NCBI GenBank assembly: GCA_030425195.1
Contig: JAUIAV010000017.1
Location: forward strand, 1-64,000
Reading direction: 5' to 3'
DNA length: 64,000 nucleotides
From: Gammaproteobacteria bacterium
GTDB taxonomy: Bacteria > Pseudomonadota > Gammaproteobacteria > Pseudomonadales > Azotimanducaceae
Shown: piece after piece, positions 15,555 through 29,296 of the stretch
Layout of the letters: each line of letters begins with the position of its first letter
How positions within the stretch are numbered: the stretch's first letter is position 1
Notes under the pieces: model-generated
What the model was told of the DNA's origin: nothing
Database searches by the model: none
The model's input: the letters and a program-made list of their open reading frames with translations, nothing else
Program-made: the position numbers and the translations under genes

Positions 15555-18143
15555 ATGAATACCGGCGCCAGCGCACAGACATCCGCTCATACACCCATGA
15601 TGCAGCAGTTCCTGCGCATCAAGGCCGAACACCCCGATGAGCTGCTCTTCTACCGCATGGGCGACTTCTACGAGCTCTTCTACGCGGACGCGGAACGGGC
15701 AGCGGAGCTGCTCGACATCACCCTCACCACCCGGGGCCAGTCCGCCGGCCAGCCGATCCCCATGTGCGGCGTGCCTTTCCATTCGGTGGACGGTTATCTG
15801 GCCCGGCTGGTGGAACTGGGCGTGACCGTGGCCATCTGCGAGCAGATCGGCGATCCGGCCACCAGCAAGGGGCCGGTGGAGCGCAAGGTGGTGCGCATCG
15901 TCACGCCGGGTACGCTGACGGACGAGGCCCTCACCGACGGGGCCAGCGAAAGCCTGCTCATGGGCATCGATCCCGCCGGAGAGGGGTTCGCGCTCGCCTG
16001 GCTCAATCTCTCTTCCGGGGTCCTGAATGCGGCGCTGGTGACAGATGGCGACGCCCTCGCGACGGAGGTGGCCAGAATCCAGCCGAATGAAATCGTGCAC
16101 CGGGACGACCTGCCCGATCTCGGCATCACCACCCGGCGTCTGGACAACCTGGCCTTCGATGCGGAGCTCGGCTTCACACAGCTCACCCGGCAGTTCGGAA
16201 CCCGGGATCTGAGCGCCTTCGGCATGGATCGGGACTCACCGCTGGTGGGTACCACCGCTGCGGTGCTCGAGTACGGCAAGCTCACCCAGTGCCAGGCGCT
16301 CGAGTACATCGACCGGGTGACCGTGCTGGCCTCCGACGAGACGGTGATCCTGGATGCGCGGTCGCGCCGGAATCTCGAAATCGACCGGCGTCTGAACGGC
16401 GAGGAGGACGCCACCCTCTTTGCCCTGTTCAACACCACCCGTACGCCCATGGGCGCCAGGCTCCTGCGGCGATGGCTGAACGCGCCGAGCCGCAACCGTG
16501 CGACGATCCTGGAACGGCAGGCCGGGGTGGCCGCGCTCATCGGCGTGGAATACGAACTCCTCCGCCAGCAGCTCAGGGACGTCGGCGACATGGAACGGGT
16601 GGTCTCGCGGATCGCGCTCGGCAGTGCCAGCCCGCGGGATCTGGGACGCCTGCGTCATGCCCTGGATGCCCTGCCGGGGCTGGTGAACGGGTTACCGGTA
16701 GACGACCCGGCCGCCGTGCGTCTGGGCGCCGATCTGCCCGGATTCGACGCGACCCGCTCGCTCCTGCACCGGGCCCTGGTGGCGTCGCCCCCGGCAACCA
16801 TACGGGACGGCGGCGCGCTCCGACCCGGCTATGACGATACCCTGGACGAGCTCAGGAACCTGACCGAGAACGCCGCGGAGTGGCTGGCCGCGCTCGAGCA
16901 GAGCGAGCGGGCGCGCACGGGCATCGCCACGCTCAAGGTCGGATACAACCGCGTTCACGGCTACTACATCGAAACGACCCGGGGCGCCGACGAGACGAAG
17001 ATTCCCGCCGAGTACGTCCGCCGCCAGACCCTGAAGAACGCCGAGCGGTACATCACGCCGGAGCTGAAAGCCTTCGAGGACAAGGCCCTGACGGCTCAGT
17101 CGAAAGCGCTGGCACTGGAAAAATCTCTCTATCAGTCGCTGCTCGAAACGCTGCAGGAGGAACTCGGTCCGCTGCGGCGCGCCGCGGCTGCAGCCGCGGA
17201 GCTGGACGTGCTCGCGACCTTCGCCGAACGTGCCGTGAGCCTGAACCTGACGGCGCCCACTCTGACCGATACCCCCGGCATCGAGATCCGGGAAGGCTGG
17301 CACCCGGTGGTCAAGGCGCTCTCGGACGACCCGTTCATCCCGAATGACCTCCGTTTTTCGGACAAACTCCGCATGCTCATCATCACCGGACCGAACATGG
17401 GTGGTAAGTCCACCTACATGCGCCAGGCAGCCCTCATCACCCTGCTCGCCTGCACCGGTTCGTTCGTCCCCGCCGCCGAGGCCAGCATCGGACCCATCGA
17501 CCGGATTTTTACCCGGATCGGCGCCAGCGACGATCTCACCGGCGGCCGCTCCACCTTCATGGTGGAAATGACCGAGACCGCCAACATCCTGCACAACGCC
17601 ACCGACCGTTCTCTCGTCCTGCTGGATGAGATCGGCCGCGGCACCTCCACCTACGACGGGCTGGCGCTCGCCTGGGCCACCGCCGGGCACCTTGCCAGAC
17701 AGCTCAGGGCGTTCACCCTGTTCGCCACCCACTATTTCGAGCTCACCAGTCTGGCCGAAGAGCTGCCAGGCACGGAGAACGTGCACCTGGCGGCCACCGA
17801 GCATCAGGGCAGCATCGTGTTTCTGCACAGCGTTCAGCCCGGGCCGGCGAGCCAGAGCTACGGCATTCAGGTGGCACGGCTCGCCGGCGTGCCGGACATC
17901 GTCCTGGGCGGCGCCCGGGAACGACTTCAGGCCCTGGAGCAGTCTCAGGCCGACCGGAATCCGGTCCAGGCGGATCTATTCAACCGATCCGCGGAGCCGG
18001 CGCCGGAAACGACAGCAGCGGAGAAAGCGGTCCTTCAGGCGCTGGCGGCCATCGATCCGGACACCCTCACGCCGAGAGAGGCGCTGGATCGCCTCTATAC
18101 GCTGATCCACACGCTGGCGCCCGGCTCCGGGGACGGGCAGTGA
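15555..18143 (+). CDS. mutS: DNA mismatch repair protein MutS
   Basis: The 862-residue, full-length MutS begins with the mismatch-binding domain; the conserved [11 protein letters not shown] segment (Phe wedge and Glu) is near residues 32-42. The connector, lever and clamp domains follow. The ATPase has Walker [10 protein letters not shown] near 612-620, a [14 protein letters not shown] Walker B/signature region and the ATHYFEL switch. It recognises mispairs and recruits MutL. It is divergent from recA and separated from fdxA by a short gap with its own promoter. A weak Shine-Dalgarno precedes the ATG. Confidence 0.98.
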   Translation: MNTGASAQTSAHTPMMQQFLRIKAEHPDELLFYRMGDFYELFYADAERAAELLDITLTTRGQSAGQPIPMCGVPFHSVDGYLARLVELGVTVAICEQIGDPATSKGPVERKVVRIVTPGTLTDEALTDGASESLLMGIDPAGEGFALAWLNLSSGVLNAALVTDGDALATEVARIQPNEIVHRDDLPDLGITTRRLDNLAFDAELGFTQLTRQFGTRDLSAFGMDRDSPLVGTTAAVLEYGKLTQCQALEYIDRVTVLASDETVILDARSRRNLEIDRRLNGEEDATLFALFNTTRTPMGARLLRRWLNAPSRNRATILERQAGVAALIGVEYELLRQQLRDVGDMERVVSRIALGSASPRDLGRLRHALDALPGLVNGLPVDDPAAVRLGADLPGFDATRSLLHRALVASPPATIRDGGALRPGYDDTLDELRNLTENAAEWLAALEQSERARTGIATLKVGYNRVHGYYIETTRGADETKIPAEYVRRQTLKNAERYITPELKAFEDKALTAQSKALALEKSLYQSLLETLQEELGPLRRAAAAAAELDVLATFAERAVSLNLTAPTLTDTPGIEIREGWHPVVKALSDDPFIPNDLRFSDKLRMLIITGPNMGGKSTYMRQAALITLLACTGSFVPAAEASIGPIDRIFTRIGASDDLTGGRSTFMVEMTETANILHNATDRSLVLLDEIGRGTSTYDGLALAWATAGHLARQLRAFTLFATHYFELTSLAEELPGTENVHLAATEHQGSIVFLHSVQPGPASQSYGIQVARLAGVPDIVLGGARERLQALEQSQADRNPVQADLFNRSAEPAPETTAAEKAVLQALAAIDPDTLTPREALDRLYTLIHTLAPGSGDGQ

Positions 18144-18146
18144 GAG

Positions 18147-18174
18147 TCGACAGCCGCCGGAGAACGGTTAGAAT
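18147..18174 (+). promoter_or_regulatory. candidate fdxA promoter
   Basis: TCGACA (18147-18152) and TAGAAT (18169-18174) form a sigma-70-like pair with a 16-base spacer, just after the mutS stop and about 30 bases before the fdxA ATG. Confidence 0.55.
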
Positions 18175-18204
18175 AGCCCGCTTTTGCGGCCCGGGAGTGC
18201 TGGA

Positions 18205-18528
18205 ATGACGTTCGTAGTCGGCGAGAACTGCATCAAGTGCAAGCACACGGATTGCGTGGAAGTCTGTCCCGTGGACTGCTTCTACGAAGGGCCGAACATG
18301 CTCGTCATCCACCCGGACGAGTGCATCGACTGCGCTCTGTGTGAGCCGGAATGCCCGGTGGATGCCATCTTCTCCGAGGACGAGCTGCCGGATGGGCAGG
18401 AGGACTTCCTGGAGCTGAATCAGGAACTGGCGGAGATCTGGCCGAACATCACCGAAAAGAAAGATCCGCCGGCCGATGCCGAGGACTGGGACGGCAAGCC
18501 CGACAAGCGGGACCTGCTCGAGCGCTGA
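18205..18528 (+). CDS. fdxA: seven-iron ferredoxin
   Basis: The 107-residue protein has two cysteine clusters: [17 protein letters not shown] (residues 9-25) and [15 protein letters not shown] near 40-54. This is the [3Fe-4S][4Fe-4S] FdxA arrangement and length. It carries electrons in an as yet undefined, often essential, pathway. I start at the ATG giving MTFVVGENC, which is the conserved N-terminus; an upstream in-frame ATG at 18184 lies within the leader. mutS-fdxA adjacency is a conserved pattern. nlpD and rpoS, usually next in line, are absent here; the convergent neighbour is pcm. Confidence 0.96.
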   Translation: MTFVVGENCIKCKHTDCVEVCPVDCFYEGPNMLVIHPDECIDCALCEPECPVDAIFSEDELPDGQEDFLELNQELAEIWPNITEKKDPPADAEDWDGKPDKRDLLER

Positions 18529-18544
18529 AACGCCTCAGCCCGGT

Positions 18545-19225
18545 TTACCCCAGTCCCTTTACGAGCGGCACGAACCGTACCTGCTCCACCGTCTCAGAGA
18601 CGATGCCGTCCGGCGTGCGATCGAAGACCTTGAGCTCCTGACCCGAGTCGCCGCCCACCGGCACCACCAGCCGTCCGCCGGGTGCCAGCTGGTCGATGAG
18701 GGCTTCCGGCACCATCGGGGGCGCTGCGGTGACGATGATGCCATCGAACGGTCCCTCTTCCGGCCAGCCCTGATACCCATCGCCATGCCGGTAGCGGATG
18801 CCGTACCGCCCCATGGCATCCAGCCGTTCCCTCGCCCGTTCGGACAGCGCCGCGTACCGTTCTATCGTGTAGAGGCGGTCGATCCGACCGCCGGTTCCCA
18901 TGAAGCTCGCCAGCACGGCGGTCTGATAACCACTGCCCGTGCCCACCTCCAGCACCCGGGATCGGGGCCCGGTGATGAGCGTCTGGGTCATGAGTGCGAC
19001 CACGAAGGGTTGCGAGATGGTCTGATTCTGGCCGATGGGCAGCGAGGTATCCTCGTACGCCCGATGCGCCAGCGCCTCGTCAATGAATATGTGTCTCGGG
19101 ACGGAACCGATGGCACCGAGCACGGCCTCGTCGCGGATGCCTTTCTCCCGGAGCCGCTCCACCAGCCGGTTGCGCGTGCGCTGGGACGTCATGCCGATGC
19201 CGACCAGGTCGAACCGTCCGCTCAT
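18545..19225 (-). CDS. pcm: protein-L-isoaspartate O-methyltransferase
   Basis: The protein is about 226 residues with the SAM-binding motif VLEVGTGSGYQTAVLA near 90-105, a VPRHIFI segment near 43-49 and the QNQTISQPFVVA motif that binds the isoaspartyl substrate. It methylates L-isoaspartyl residues to start repair of aged proteins. The ATG at 19225 shares a base with the truD stop (TGATG), so the two are translationally coupled; a GTG one codon earlier is also possible. surE, usually between truD and pcm, is missing. Confidence 0.96.
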   Translation of the reverse strand: MSGRFDLVGIGMTSQRTRNRLVERLREKGIRDEAVLGAIGSVPRHIFIDEALAHRAYEDTSLPIGQNQTISQPFVVALMTQTLITGPRSRVLEVGTGSGYQTAVLASFMGTGGRIDRLYTIERYAALSERARERLDAMGRYGIRYRHGDGYQGWPEEGPFDGIIVTAAPPMVPEALIDQLAPGGRLVVPVGGDSGQELKVFDRTPDGIVSETVEQVRFVPLVKGLG

Positions 19226-20217
19226 CACCCGCCTCCCCCGGCCACCCGGTGCTCCCCGGCTGCCGGCAGTGACGGTTCAGGACCTTCGATCAGCTCGAAC
19301 CGGTCGGCCAGCAGACTGGTCGCATAGCCGCCGGGGCCGAGAACGAAACTCACCTCCAGGCCATCCGGTACGGGCGTCGCGGTCAGTGCCTCCGGACGCA
19401 GCACGAAGGCACGCCTCGCCTGCGTCACACCCGCGTGCTCGAGCCCTTCGAGCAGCGCCGAATGCGGCGCGAGGGCGGAAGTCTCCAGCATTGCGGCCAG
19501 GGCATCGGTGGCGCTGCGGCCGCGGCCCCAGAGCGGACCGGTAGGCTCACCGTGTTCGTCCAGGCAGTCCCCGTCCATCACCCGGTTCCAGTTGCCGGCC
19601 GCCACGCGCCTGGCAAGCACCTCGTTGAACAGAAAGCTGCGCAGCACTGACAGATACAGGCTCTGCTTGAAACGGCTGACCCTGCGCCGGCGCCGGGCGG
19701 ACAGCCAGGCCGCCGCCTTCTCCAGGTTGTCCCAGCCGAAGCGCTGGCTGCCGAAGTAGTTGGGCGCACCGGTCTCACCGAGAGCGGCCATCAGCGCCCC
19801 CGCTCCTGCGGCATCGACGTCCCGCAGCCGGATGCGGAATTCGTTCCCCGCCAGCTCGCCGCGTCTGAGTTTCCTCAGATGCCGGGTCTGATGGAGCAGG
19901 CGAACGCCATCGATGGCGGCGACCGACTCCTCCACGGACTCGACCCCACGGAGACTGAACCACTGGCTGGTGACTGCGCGTTTGTCCTTCATGCCGGCAT
20001 AGCTCACGTCCACGTGATCGATCCCTTCCGCGTCCGCCAGCATCCGGGCCAGCTCCGGCGTCCCGAGGCCCGTCTTCTCGATTTCCACCAGCAGATGCTC
20101 GCCTTCACCGGTGGGCTCGATGCCCAGCCGCTCGCGAACGACGAAATCCTCGCAGACAACCTTGATCCGCGCGGAGGCGGGATCCTCAACCGTGCTTCGT
20201 GGCCAGCGGACGTTCAT
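19225..20217 (-). CDS. truD: tRNA pseudouridine(13) synthase
   Basis: The 330-residue protein carries the TruD catalytic motif YAGMKDKRA with Asp78. It also has the family's NYFGSQRFG segment near 154-162. It isomerises U13 of tRNA-Glu. The start is the ATG giving MNVRWPR, nine bases after the ftsB stop. In most relatives ispD and ispF lie between ftsB and truD; neither is here. It is coupled to pcm. Confidence 0.95.
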   Translation of the reverse strand: MNVRWPRSTVEDPASARIKVVCEDFVVRERLGIEPTGEGEHLLVEIEKTGLGTPELARMLADAEGIDHVDVSYAGMKDKRAVTSQWFSLRGVESVEESVAAIDGVRLLHQTRHLRKLRRGELAGNEFRIRLRDVDAAGAGALMAALGETGAPNYFGSQRFGWDNLEKAAAWLSARRRRRVSRFKQSLYLSVLRSFLFNEVLARRVAAGNWNRVMDGDCLDEHGEPTGPLWGRGRSATDALAAMLETSALAPHSALLEGLEHAGVTQARRAFVLRPEALTATPVPDGLEVSFVLGPGGYATSLLADRFELIEGPEPSLPAAGEHRVAGGGG

Positions 20218-20226
20218 GACAACGGC

Positions 20227-20511
20227 TCAGCGGGGTTCGGAGTCGACCAGATAGAAGGTCTCGCCTTCCTTGATCATGCCGAGGTCGCTGCGGGCTCTGG
20301 CTTCCACCGCAGCCAGCCCCTGCTTCTGGGCTCGCACCTCCGCCGCGAGGATCCGGTTGCGCTCCTCCAGTGCCGTCAGCCGCTGGCCCTGCTTGACCAC
20401 TTCCCGTTCCAGGGCCTGGTCCCGGAAGTAGCCCACATCCGAAAACCAGTACTTGTACTGCAGATAGAGTCCGGCGAGGACGAGGGCTCCTATGGCAACG
20501 CGAACGAGCAT
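20227..20511 (-). CDS. ftsB: cell division protein FtsB
   Basis: The 94-residue protein is small, with one N-terminal membrane helix (about residues 4-22, VAIGALVLAGLYLQY) and then a coiled coil rich in Glu, Arg, Leu and Gln (about 30-70). FtsB joins FtsL and FtsQ in the divisome and helps activate septal peptidoglycan synthesis. It follows eno by nine bases, the conserved eno-ftsB pairing. The C-terminal KEGETFYLVD segment is the conserved part that contacts FtsQ. Confidence 0.93.
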   Translation of the reverse strand: MLVRVAIGALVLAGLYLQYKYWFSDVGYFRDQALEREVVKQGQRLTALEERNRILAAEVRAQKQGLAAVEARARSDLGMIKEGETFYLVDSEPR

Positions 20512-20520
20512 CGGCGCGTC

Positions 20521-21825
<1,305 letters not shown>

Positions 21826-21874
21826 TCACTCTCCTGACTGACTGTTTCGCGGACGGGGGCGTTCCGGTGTGGGG

Positions 21875-22720
21875 CTACGCAAGCCACTCGTCCTCCAGAT
21901 AGGGCCTGGATTTGGCAACTGCGTCCAGAGCCTTGAGCTGCTCGAGCAGCTCGGCCATTCGATCGAGTGGCCAGCTGTTCGGCCCGTCCGAGAGCGCCCG
22001 CGCCGGATCCGGATGGGTTTCCATGAACAGACCCGCCACACCGGCTGCCACGGCCGCCCGGGCAAGCACCGGAACCATCTCCCGCTGACCACCCGAGGTG
22101 GCACCCAGGCCACCGGGCATCTGCACGGAGTGGGTGGCATCGAAGACCACGGGAGCGCCCGTCTGGCGCATGATGGCAAGTCCCCGCATATCCGATACCA
22201 GGTTGTTGTAGCCGAAGCTCGCGCCCCGCTCGCAGACCATGATCTGCTCGTTGCCCGTGCTCCGGGCCTTGGTCACCACGTGGACCATGTCCTGAGGGGC
22301 GAGAAACTGTCCCTTCTTGATGTTGACCGGCAGACCCTGCGAGCTGACGTTGACGATGAAGTTCGTCTGCCGGCAGAGAAAGGCCGGCGTCTGCAGCACG
22401 TCCACGACGCTGGCCACTTCCTGCAGCGGTGTGTCCTCGTGCACGTCCGTGAGCACGGGCACGCCCACCTGACGCCTGACGGACTCCAGCACCCTGAGCC
22501 CTTCTTCGAGCCCCGGACCCCGGGGACTTTCCAGCGAAGAGCGGTTCGCCTTGTCGAACGAACTCTTGAAGATGAAGGGGATACCCAGCGCATCCGTGAC
22601 GGATTTGAGGTGCCCGGCCGTGTCCACCGCCAGCGTCTCCGTTTCCACCACACAGGGACCGGCGATCAGGAACAGCGGCGCGTGATTGCCGACTTCGAAA
22701 TGTGTGAGCTGCATTGTCAA
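21875..22720 (-). CDS. kdsA: 3-deoxy-8-phosphooctulonate synthase
   Basis: The 281-residue KdsA has the N-terminal LIAGPCVVE segment, [12 protein letters not shown] near 52-63 and DVHE near 97. It condenses PEP with arabinose-5-phosphate to give Kdo-8-phosphate, the precursor of the inner LPS core. It starts one base after the pyrG stop, so the pyrG-kdsA-eno run is probably one transcript. No metal-site Cys appears in the N-terminal LIAGPCVVE position beyond the conserved one, so I cannot assign metal dependence. Confidence 0.97.
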   Translation of the reverse strand: MTMQLTHFEVGNHAPLFLIAGPCVVETETLAVDTAGHLKSVTDALGIPFIFKSSFDKANRSSLESPRGPGLEEGLRVLESVRRQVGVPVLTDVHEDTPLQEVASVVDVLQTPAFLCRQTNFIVNVSSQGLPVNIKKGQFLAPQDMVHVVTKARSTGNEQIMVCERGASFGYNNLVSDMRGLAIMRQTGAPVVFDATHSVQMPGGLGATSGGQREMVPVLARAAVAAGVAGLFMETHPDPARALSDGPNSWPLDRMAELLEQLKALDAVAKSRPYLEDEWLA

Positions 22721-22721
22721 C

Positions 22722-24389
<1,668 letters not shown>

Positions 24390-24466
24390 TTACCGCAAAA
24401 CGCCATCTTGCCAAGAGGCGCACGCCAGAATCGGGAGGGCCGGGGGCATGCGCAAGATGGGAGGGC

Positions 24467-24495
24467 AAGATAGCAAATCACGCCCGTTGACTCAA
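24467..24495 (-). promoter_or_regulatory. candidate pyrG promoter
   Basis: On the minus strand, TTGAGT (24490-24495) and TATCTT (24467-24472) are 17 bases apart. The -35 overlaps the tilS stop codon. The leader of about 70 bases contains a short imperfect inverted repeat (CGCCTCTTG and CAAGATGGCG). Confidence 0.42.
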
Positions 24496-25799
24496 CGGAC
24501 TTCACCTTCCCATCGCACGTTTACGGGCTCTCCTGACGCGCCGTCCCGGCCGGCAACCCCCGGAATCAGGGCGATACCGTCGGCGTCGCAGATGAGCGGC
24601 AGGCCGTCCCGCAGCCAGGGTGGCACACCGGCTTCGCGCATGAGCGTGCGGATGGTCCTGCGGTGTCCCTTGTGCACGAGCTCCGCCGGCACGTCGAGCC
24701 CGGTGACGAAGACGATCCTGACCGGCGGGGCCAGCCGGACCGTCTCTCCCGGGACTTCCGGAGGGTCGCACCCGGCGTCGTCCGACCGTTCGATCGAGAG
24801 CTCACCATGAGGCAGACTCAGGCGGCCGGGCACGGAGATCCGGTAAGCCTTCTCGAGCGTCGGGGGGGGTGGTGCGAAATGGATCGCGCGACGGTATCTG
24901 ATCAGACTGCCGGCCGGCAGGTCGAGTCTGGGCTGGCGATCGTTACCGGCTTCGAGCTGACGGAGAAATTCCGTCAGCGCCACGCGGGTGACGCTGGCAT
25001 TGATGCCCTGACGGGTCAGCCAGCGGCGAAGCACGGCGAGGCGCGCAGGCCTGCTCAGTCCATCCAGCACCTCGAGCGGCAGCGGTCGGCGATCGAGGGC
25101 GGCCAGTTCATCCAGCGCCAGTCCCGTATCGACGACGCCTTCCGCCACCTGCGTGAGCCGCCGGAAGAGCCCTTGGAAGCGTTCGTTCAGGGCAGGCAGG
25201 AGCGAGTGCCGGAGAAAATTCCGATCGAGAGCGGGATCCGCATTGGCGGGGTCTTCGATCCAGCTCAGGCCGTGGGTCCGCGCGTATCCGGCCAGGGTCT
25301 CCCTCGGCAGCGTCAGAAAGGGCCGGTACAGGCTGCCGGCACCCAGCGGTCGACCGGTCGGCATGCCGTAAAGACCCCGGCCCTGAAAGAGATGGAGCAG
25401 CAGAGACTCGGTCTGATCACCGGCGTGGTGCGCGAGCAGCAGAAGGTCGCCCGTCTCGAGCAGGCCATGGAAGATCCGGTAGCGGCCCGCTCTGGCCCTG
25501 GCTTCCAGGTTGCTGCCCTGGGTAATGCCCAGGCTGTGCCGCTCGAATCCCACGCCCAGGGCCTTTGCGGTCCGTGCGCATTCTTCGGCCCACCGGCCGC
25601 TGTCCGCACTCAGACCGTGATCCACGTGCACGGCAACCACACGGTCGAGCGCCGCGCGGCATCGGGCGGCCTCGGCCACGCCGTGCAGGAGCACGGTGGA
25701 GTCCATGCCGCCGGAGAAGGCGACGACAAGGCGTTCTGATGTGAGATCGAACAGCGTCCCACAGGCGTTCGATACCGGATCCACCCGGGCGCCTCTCAA
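24492..25799 (-). CDS. tilS: tRNA(Ile)-lysidine synthetase
   Basis: The 435-residue protein has the PP-loop SGGMDST near residue 29, a HVDHGL motif near 58 and AHHAGDQTES near 122. A TilS substrate-binding domain and the C-terminal TilS domain (ELVHKGHRRTIRTLMREAGVPPWLR) follow. It makes lysidine at C34 of tRNA-Ile(CAU) so that AUA is read as isoleucine. The frame opens with TTG at 25799, overlapping the dnaE stop. A GTG at 25784 is an alternative start. accA, usual between dnaE and tilS, is absent. Confidence 0.95.
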   Translation of the reverse strand: MRGARVDPVSNACGTLFDLTSERLVVAFSGGMDSTVLLHGVAEAARCRAALDRVVAVHVDHGLSADSGRWAEECARTAKALGVGFERHSLGITQGSNLEARARAGRYRIFHGLLETGDLLLLAHHAGDQTESLLLHLFQGRGLYGMPTGRPLGAGSLYRPFLTLPRETLAGYARTHGLSWIEDPANADPALDRNFLRHSLLPALNERFQGLFRRLTQVAEGVVDTGLALDELAALDRRPLPLEVLDGLSRPARLAVLRRWLTRQGINASVTRVALTEFLRQLEAGNDRQPRLDLPAGSLIRYRRAIHFAPPPPTLEKAYRISVPGRLSLPHGELSIERSDDAGCDPPEVPGETVRLAPPVRIVFVTGLDVPAELVHKGHRRTIRTLMREAGVPPWLRDGLPLICDADGIALIPGVAGRDGASGEPVNVRWEGEVR

Positions 25800-28700
25800 C
25801 CCGCCTGGAGCCCGGGATAGCTGAGCGCCACCTGCTCCTCGCCGAACTCGTTCCGGAGCAGCTTCAGCAGATCGTCACTCGGATTCACACGCCAGTCGGG
25901 CCCGAGCAGCACTTTCCCTTCCGCCATCAGACCGTCGTCCCTGCGTGTCCGGCAGACCACGGAAACGGGACATCCCGCGTCCGTCTGCCGGTGCGGTTCC
26001 AGGCTCGAGCGAAGCTTCGTCACCAGATCCACCGTCATGCATTCCTCACCCAGCCGGATGGTGAGTCCACGGGAGAAACGCCTCCGGGCTTCCTCCATGG
26101 TCAGCACGGACTCCACCTCCATCTTCAGGGAACCGGTGTAATCGTCCTCCTGCACTTCGCCTTCGAGCACCAGGACCCGGTCCTTTCCGAGCTTGGACTG
26201 AGCCGCTTCGAACTTGTCCGGGTAAAGCACGGCTTCCAGCCGGCCGCTGCGGTCATCCATGGTGAGAAAGGCAATGGAACCACCGCGGCGGCTCTTCATG
26301 TTGCGCTGCGCCACCACCAGCCCGGCGATGTACTGCTTCCGCCGTTCCGCTTTGAGCCTGGCCAGGCTCCCGCTGCAGAACTGGGCGAGTTCCTCCAGAT
26401 AGTCCTCGATGGGGTGCCCTGTGAGGTAGAGCCCGAGCGACTCCTTCTCGTATTCGAGGCGCTCGCGGCGCTCCAGGGGAGCGACGTCGCGGGGCCGGGT
26501 GCCCGCCTCTTCGGTGAGGCCGCCGAACATGTCCGCCATGCCGGCGGCGGCGTTCTCCGCAACCTGCTCGGCCCCCTGCATGGCGTCGCCAAGTTCGGCC
26601 AGCAGCCGGGCCCGCACCGCGTCGATGTCTTCCCCGGGCTCGGCGAACTCGTCCATGGCGCCGGAACGGATGAGCGCTTCCAGCACCCGTTTGTTCGCTT
26701 TCCTCGACTCCACACGGAGGCAGAAATCGGCCAGGCTCGAGAACGGACCATCCGCCTCCCGGCTCGCAACCAGTGCGGCCACAGGCCCTTCTCCCACGCC
26801 CCGCACGGCGCCGAGACCGTAGACCACGCCGCCGTCCCGGGCCGTGAACCGGAACTGACTGGCGTTGACGCTGGGCGGGGCGAGTTCGACACCCATACGG
26901 CGCACCTCATCCACCAGGGTGACCACCTTGTCCGTGTTCTGCATGTCGGCGGACAGGGTGGCGGCCATGAATTCCGCCGGGTAGTGCCGCTTCAGCCAGG
27001 CCGTCTGGAAAGAAACGATGGCGTAGGTGGCACTGTGCGATTTGTTGAAGGCATAACCGGAAAACTTCTCCATGTCGTCGAAGATGCTGTCGACGATCTT
27101 CTGCTCCACCAGCCGTTCCGTGGCACCGCCGACGAACTGCTCCCGGACCTTGGCCATCTCCTCGGGTTTCTTTTTTCCCATGGCCCGTCTCAACAGATCC
27201 GCGCCGCCAAGGCTGAAACCCGCCATATCCTGAGCAATCTGCATCACCTGCTCCTGATAGAGCATCACACCGTAGGTGCCCTTGAGCGCTGCGGCCGTAC
27301 TCGGATGCGGGATCTCCACCGGCTCCCGTCCGTGCTTGCGGTTTATGTAGTCGTCCACCGCTCCGGACTGGAGCGGACCCGGCCGGAACAGCGCCACCAG
27401 GGCGATGATGTCGTCGATGCTGTCCGGTTTCAGGCGCTTGATGAGGTCCTTCATGCCCCGGGATTCGAGCTGGAAGATGGCGGTGGTTTCCGCGTCCTGG
27501 AGCAGCTCGAATGTCCCCGGATCGTCCAGAGGTATCCGCTCGATGTCCAGCAGCGGATCGCCACACGCCGCACGGGTTTCGTTCACCGCTTTCACCGCCC
27601 AGTCGATGATGGTGAGCGTCTTCAGACCCAGGAAGTCGAACTTCACCAGGCCGGCGGATTCCACATCGTCCTTGTCGAACTGGGAGACCAGCCCGCCGCT
27701 CTGTTCGTCCACATACAGGGGCACGAAATCGGTGAGCGCCGAGGGGGCGATCACCACGCCGCCCGCGTGCTTGCCCACGCCCCGGACGATGCCCTCGAGG
27801 GCGTAGGCCATGTCCATGATCTCGCCGACCTCGTCGTTGCCGGCGATGAACTCCCTGAGCTCGGCGCTCTCCTCCACGGCCTTCGAGAGCGTCATGCCCA
27901 CATCGAACGGGATCAGCTTCGAAAGCTTGTCCGCGAGCCCGTAGGGCTTACCCTGAACCCTGGCCACATCCCGGACCACGGCCTTGGCCGCCATGGTGCC
28001 GAACGTGATGATCTGGCTCACAGATTCCTGACCGTAGCGCTCGGAGACATGGGCGATGACCCTGTCCCGGCCTTCCATGCAGAAGTCGATGTCGAAATCC
28101 GGCATGGACACCCGTTCCGGGTTGAGGAACCGCTCGAACAGAAGGTCGTAGCGGAGCGGATCCAGATCGGTGATCTCCAGCGCATAGGCCACCAGGCTGC
28201 CGGCCCCCGAACCCCTGCCGGGCCCCACGGGAATTCCGTTCTCCTTGGCCCAGCCGATGAACTCCATGACGATGAGGAAGTATCCGGGAAAACCCATCTG
28301 ATTGATCACGCCCAGCTCGTAGGCCAGGCGTTCTTCGTATTCCGCGATGGGGTGATGCAGCTCGCCGAAGCCTTCCAGCCGCTCGAGCCTCCGCTTGAGT
28401 CCTTCCCGGGCACACTGTTCCAGGTAGACCTCGAGGGTGACACCCTCCGGAATCGGATAGTTCGGCAGGAAGTATTCGCCCAGCCGGATCTGCACGTTAC
28501 AGCGCCGGGCGATCTCCACGCTGTTGGCCAGCGCCTCCGGCAGATCGCTGAACCGCTCGGCCATCTCCTCGGGCGTTCTCAGGTACTGCTCGCTCGAGTA
28601 GCGCCGCTCCCGGCGCGGATCGTCGAGCACCCGGCCGTCGGCGATGCACACCCGGGTCTCGTGCGCCTCGAAATCCTCGGCGTCGAGAAAACAGACGTCA

Positions 28701-29296
28701 TTGGTGGCCACCACCGGCAGTCCGAGGTCGCCGGCCAGCTTCACTGCCAGGGAAACGTGTCTCGCTTCCTCTGCCCGGCCCGTGCGGACGAGTTCCAGAT
28801 AGAAGCGGCCGTCGAAGGCTTCGGCCCAGTCCCGGGCAAGGGTCTCGGCAACGGCCTGTTCCCCTTTGAGCAGAGCGCGGCCCACCTCTCCGTCCCGGCC
28901 GCCGCAGAGCACGAGCAGGCCGTCGCCGTGCTCGAAGATCTGCGCCCGCGTGGTCTGTCCGTGCTGTTCACCCGAGACGTAGGCGGACGAGACCAGCTTC
29001 AGGAGATTCAGATACCCCGTCTCGTTCATGGCCAGCAGGCCGACCCGGCAAACTTCCGGCACGCCCTGGGTACTCAGGCTGGAGGTGTAGGTGAGATCCA
29101 CACCCGCCAGCGGTTTCACGCCATTGTCCACGCAGGCCCGGTAGAACTTGATCAGCCCGAACAGGTTGGCCCGATCCGTCAGCGCGATGGCCCCCATGCC
29201 CCGCTCCGCTGCCGCGGCGGCCAGCGGCTTCACCTTGATGATGCTGTCCGCCAGGGAGTACTCGCTGTGCACGCGCAGATGGACGAAGCTCACCAC
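25796..29296 (-). CDS. dnaE: DNA polymerase III subunit alpha
   Basis: The 1166-residue replicative polymerase begins with a PHP domain ([13 protein letters not shown]). Catalytic aspartates lie in PDFDIDF near residue 400, and [21 protein letters not shown] precedes it. Finger and helix-hairpin-helix regions follow, then an OB fold ([15 protein letters not shown]) and a tau-binding C-terminus. It elongates both strands in the Pol III holoenzyme. The start is GTG, overlapping the rnhB stop by seven bases; tilS overlaps the dnaE stop. Length is that of the typical gammaproteobacterial enzyme. Confidence 0.98.
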   Translation of the reverse strand: MVSFVHLRVHSEYSLADSIIKVKPLAAAAAERGMGAIALTDRANLFGLIKFYRACVDNGVKPLAGVDLTYTSSLSTQGVPEVCRVGLLAMNETGYLNLLKLVSSAYVSGEQHGQTTRAQIFEHGDGLLVLCGGRDGEVGRALLKGEQAVAETLARDWAEAFDGRFYLELVRTGRAEEARHVSLAVKLAGDLGLPVVATNDVCFLDAEDFEAHETRVCIADGRVLDDPRRERRYSSEQYLRTPEEMAERFSDLPEALANSVEIARRCNVQIRLGEYFLPNYPIPEGVTLEVYLEQCAREGLKRRLERLEGFGELHHPIAEYEERLAYELGVINQMGFPGYFLIVMEFIGWAKENGIPVGPGRGSGAGSLVAYALEITDLDPLRYDLLFERFLNPERVSMPDFDIDFCMEGRDRVIAHVSERYGQESVSQIITFGTMAAKAVVRDVARVQGKPYGLADKLSKLIPFDVGMTLSKAVEESAELREFIAGNDEVGEIMDMAYALEGIVRGVGKHAGGVVIAPSALTDFVPLYVDEQSGGLVSQFDKDDVESAGLVKFDFLGLKTLTIIDWAVKAVNETRAACGDPLLDIERIPLDDPGTFELLQDAETTAIFQLESRGMKDLIKRLKPDSIDDIIALVALFRPGPLQSGAVDDYINRKHGREPVEIPHPSTAAALKGTYGVMLYQEQVMQIAQDMAGFSLGGADLLRRAMGKKKPEEMAKVREQFVGGATERLVEQKIVDSIFDDMEKFSGYAFNKSHSATYAIVSFQTAWLKRHYPAEFMAATLSADMQNTDKVVTLVDEVRRMGVELAPPSVNASQFRFTARDGGVVYGLGAVRGVGEGPVAALVASREADGPFSSLADFCLRVESRKANKRVLEALIRSGAMDEFAEPGEDIDAVRARLLAELGDAMQGAEQVAENAAAGMADMFGGLTEEAGTRPRDVAPLERRERLEYEKESLGLYLTGHPIEDYLEELAQFCSGSLARLKAERRKQYIAGLVVAQRNMKSRRGGSIAFLTMDDRSGRLEAVLYPDKFEAAQSKLGKDRVLVLEGEVQEDDYTGSLKMEVESVLTMEEARRRFSRGLTIRLGEECMTVDLVTKLRSSLEPHRQTDAGCPVSVVCRTRRDDGLMAEGKVLLGPDWRVNPSDDLLKLLRNEFGEEQVALSYPGLQAG

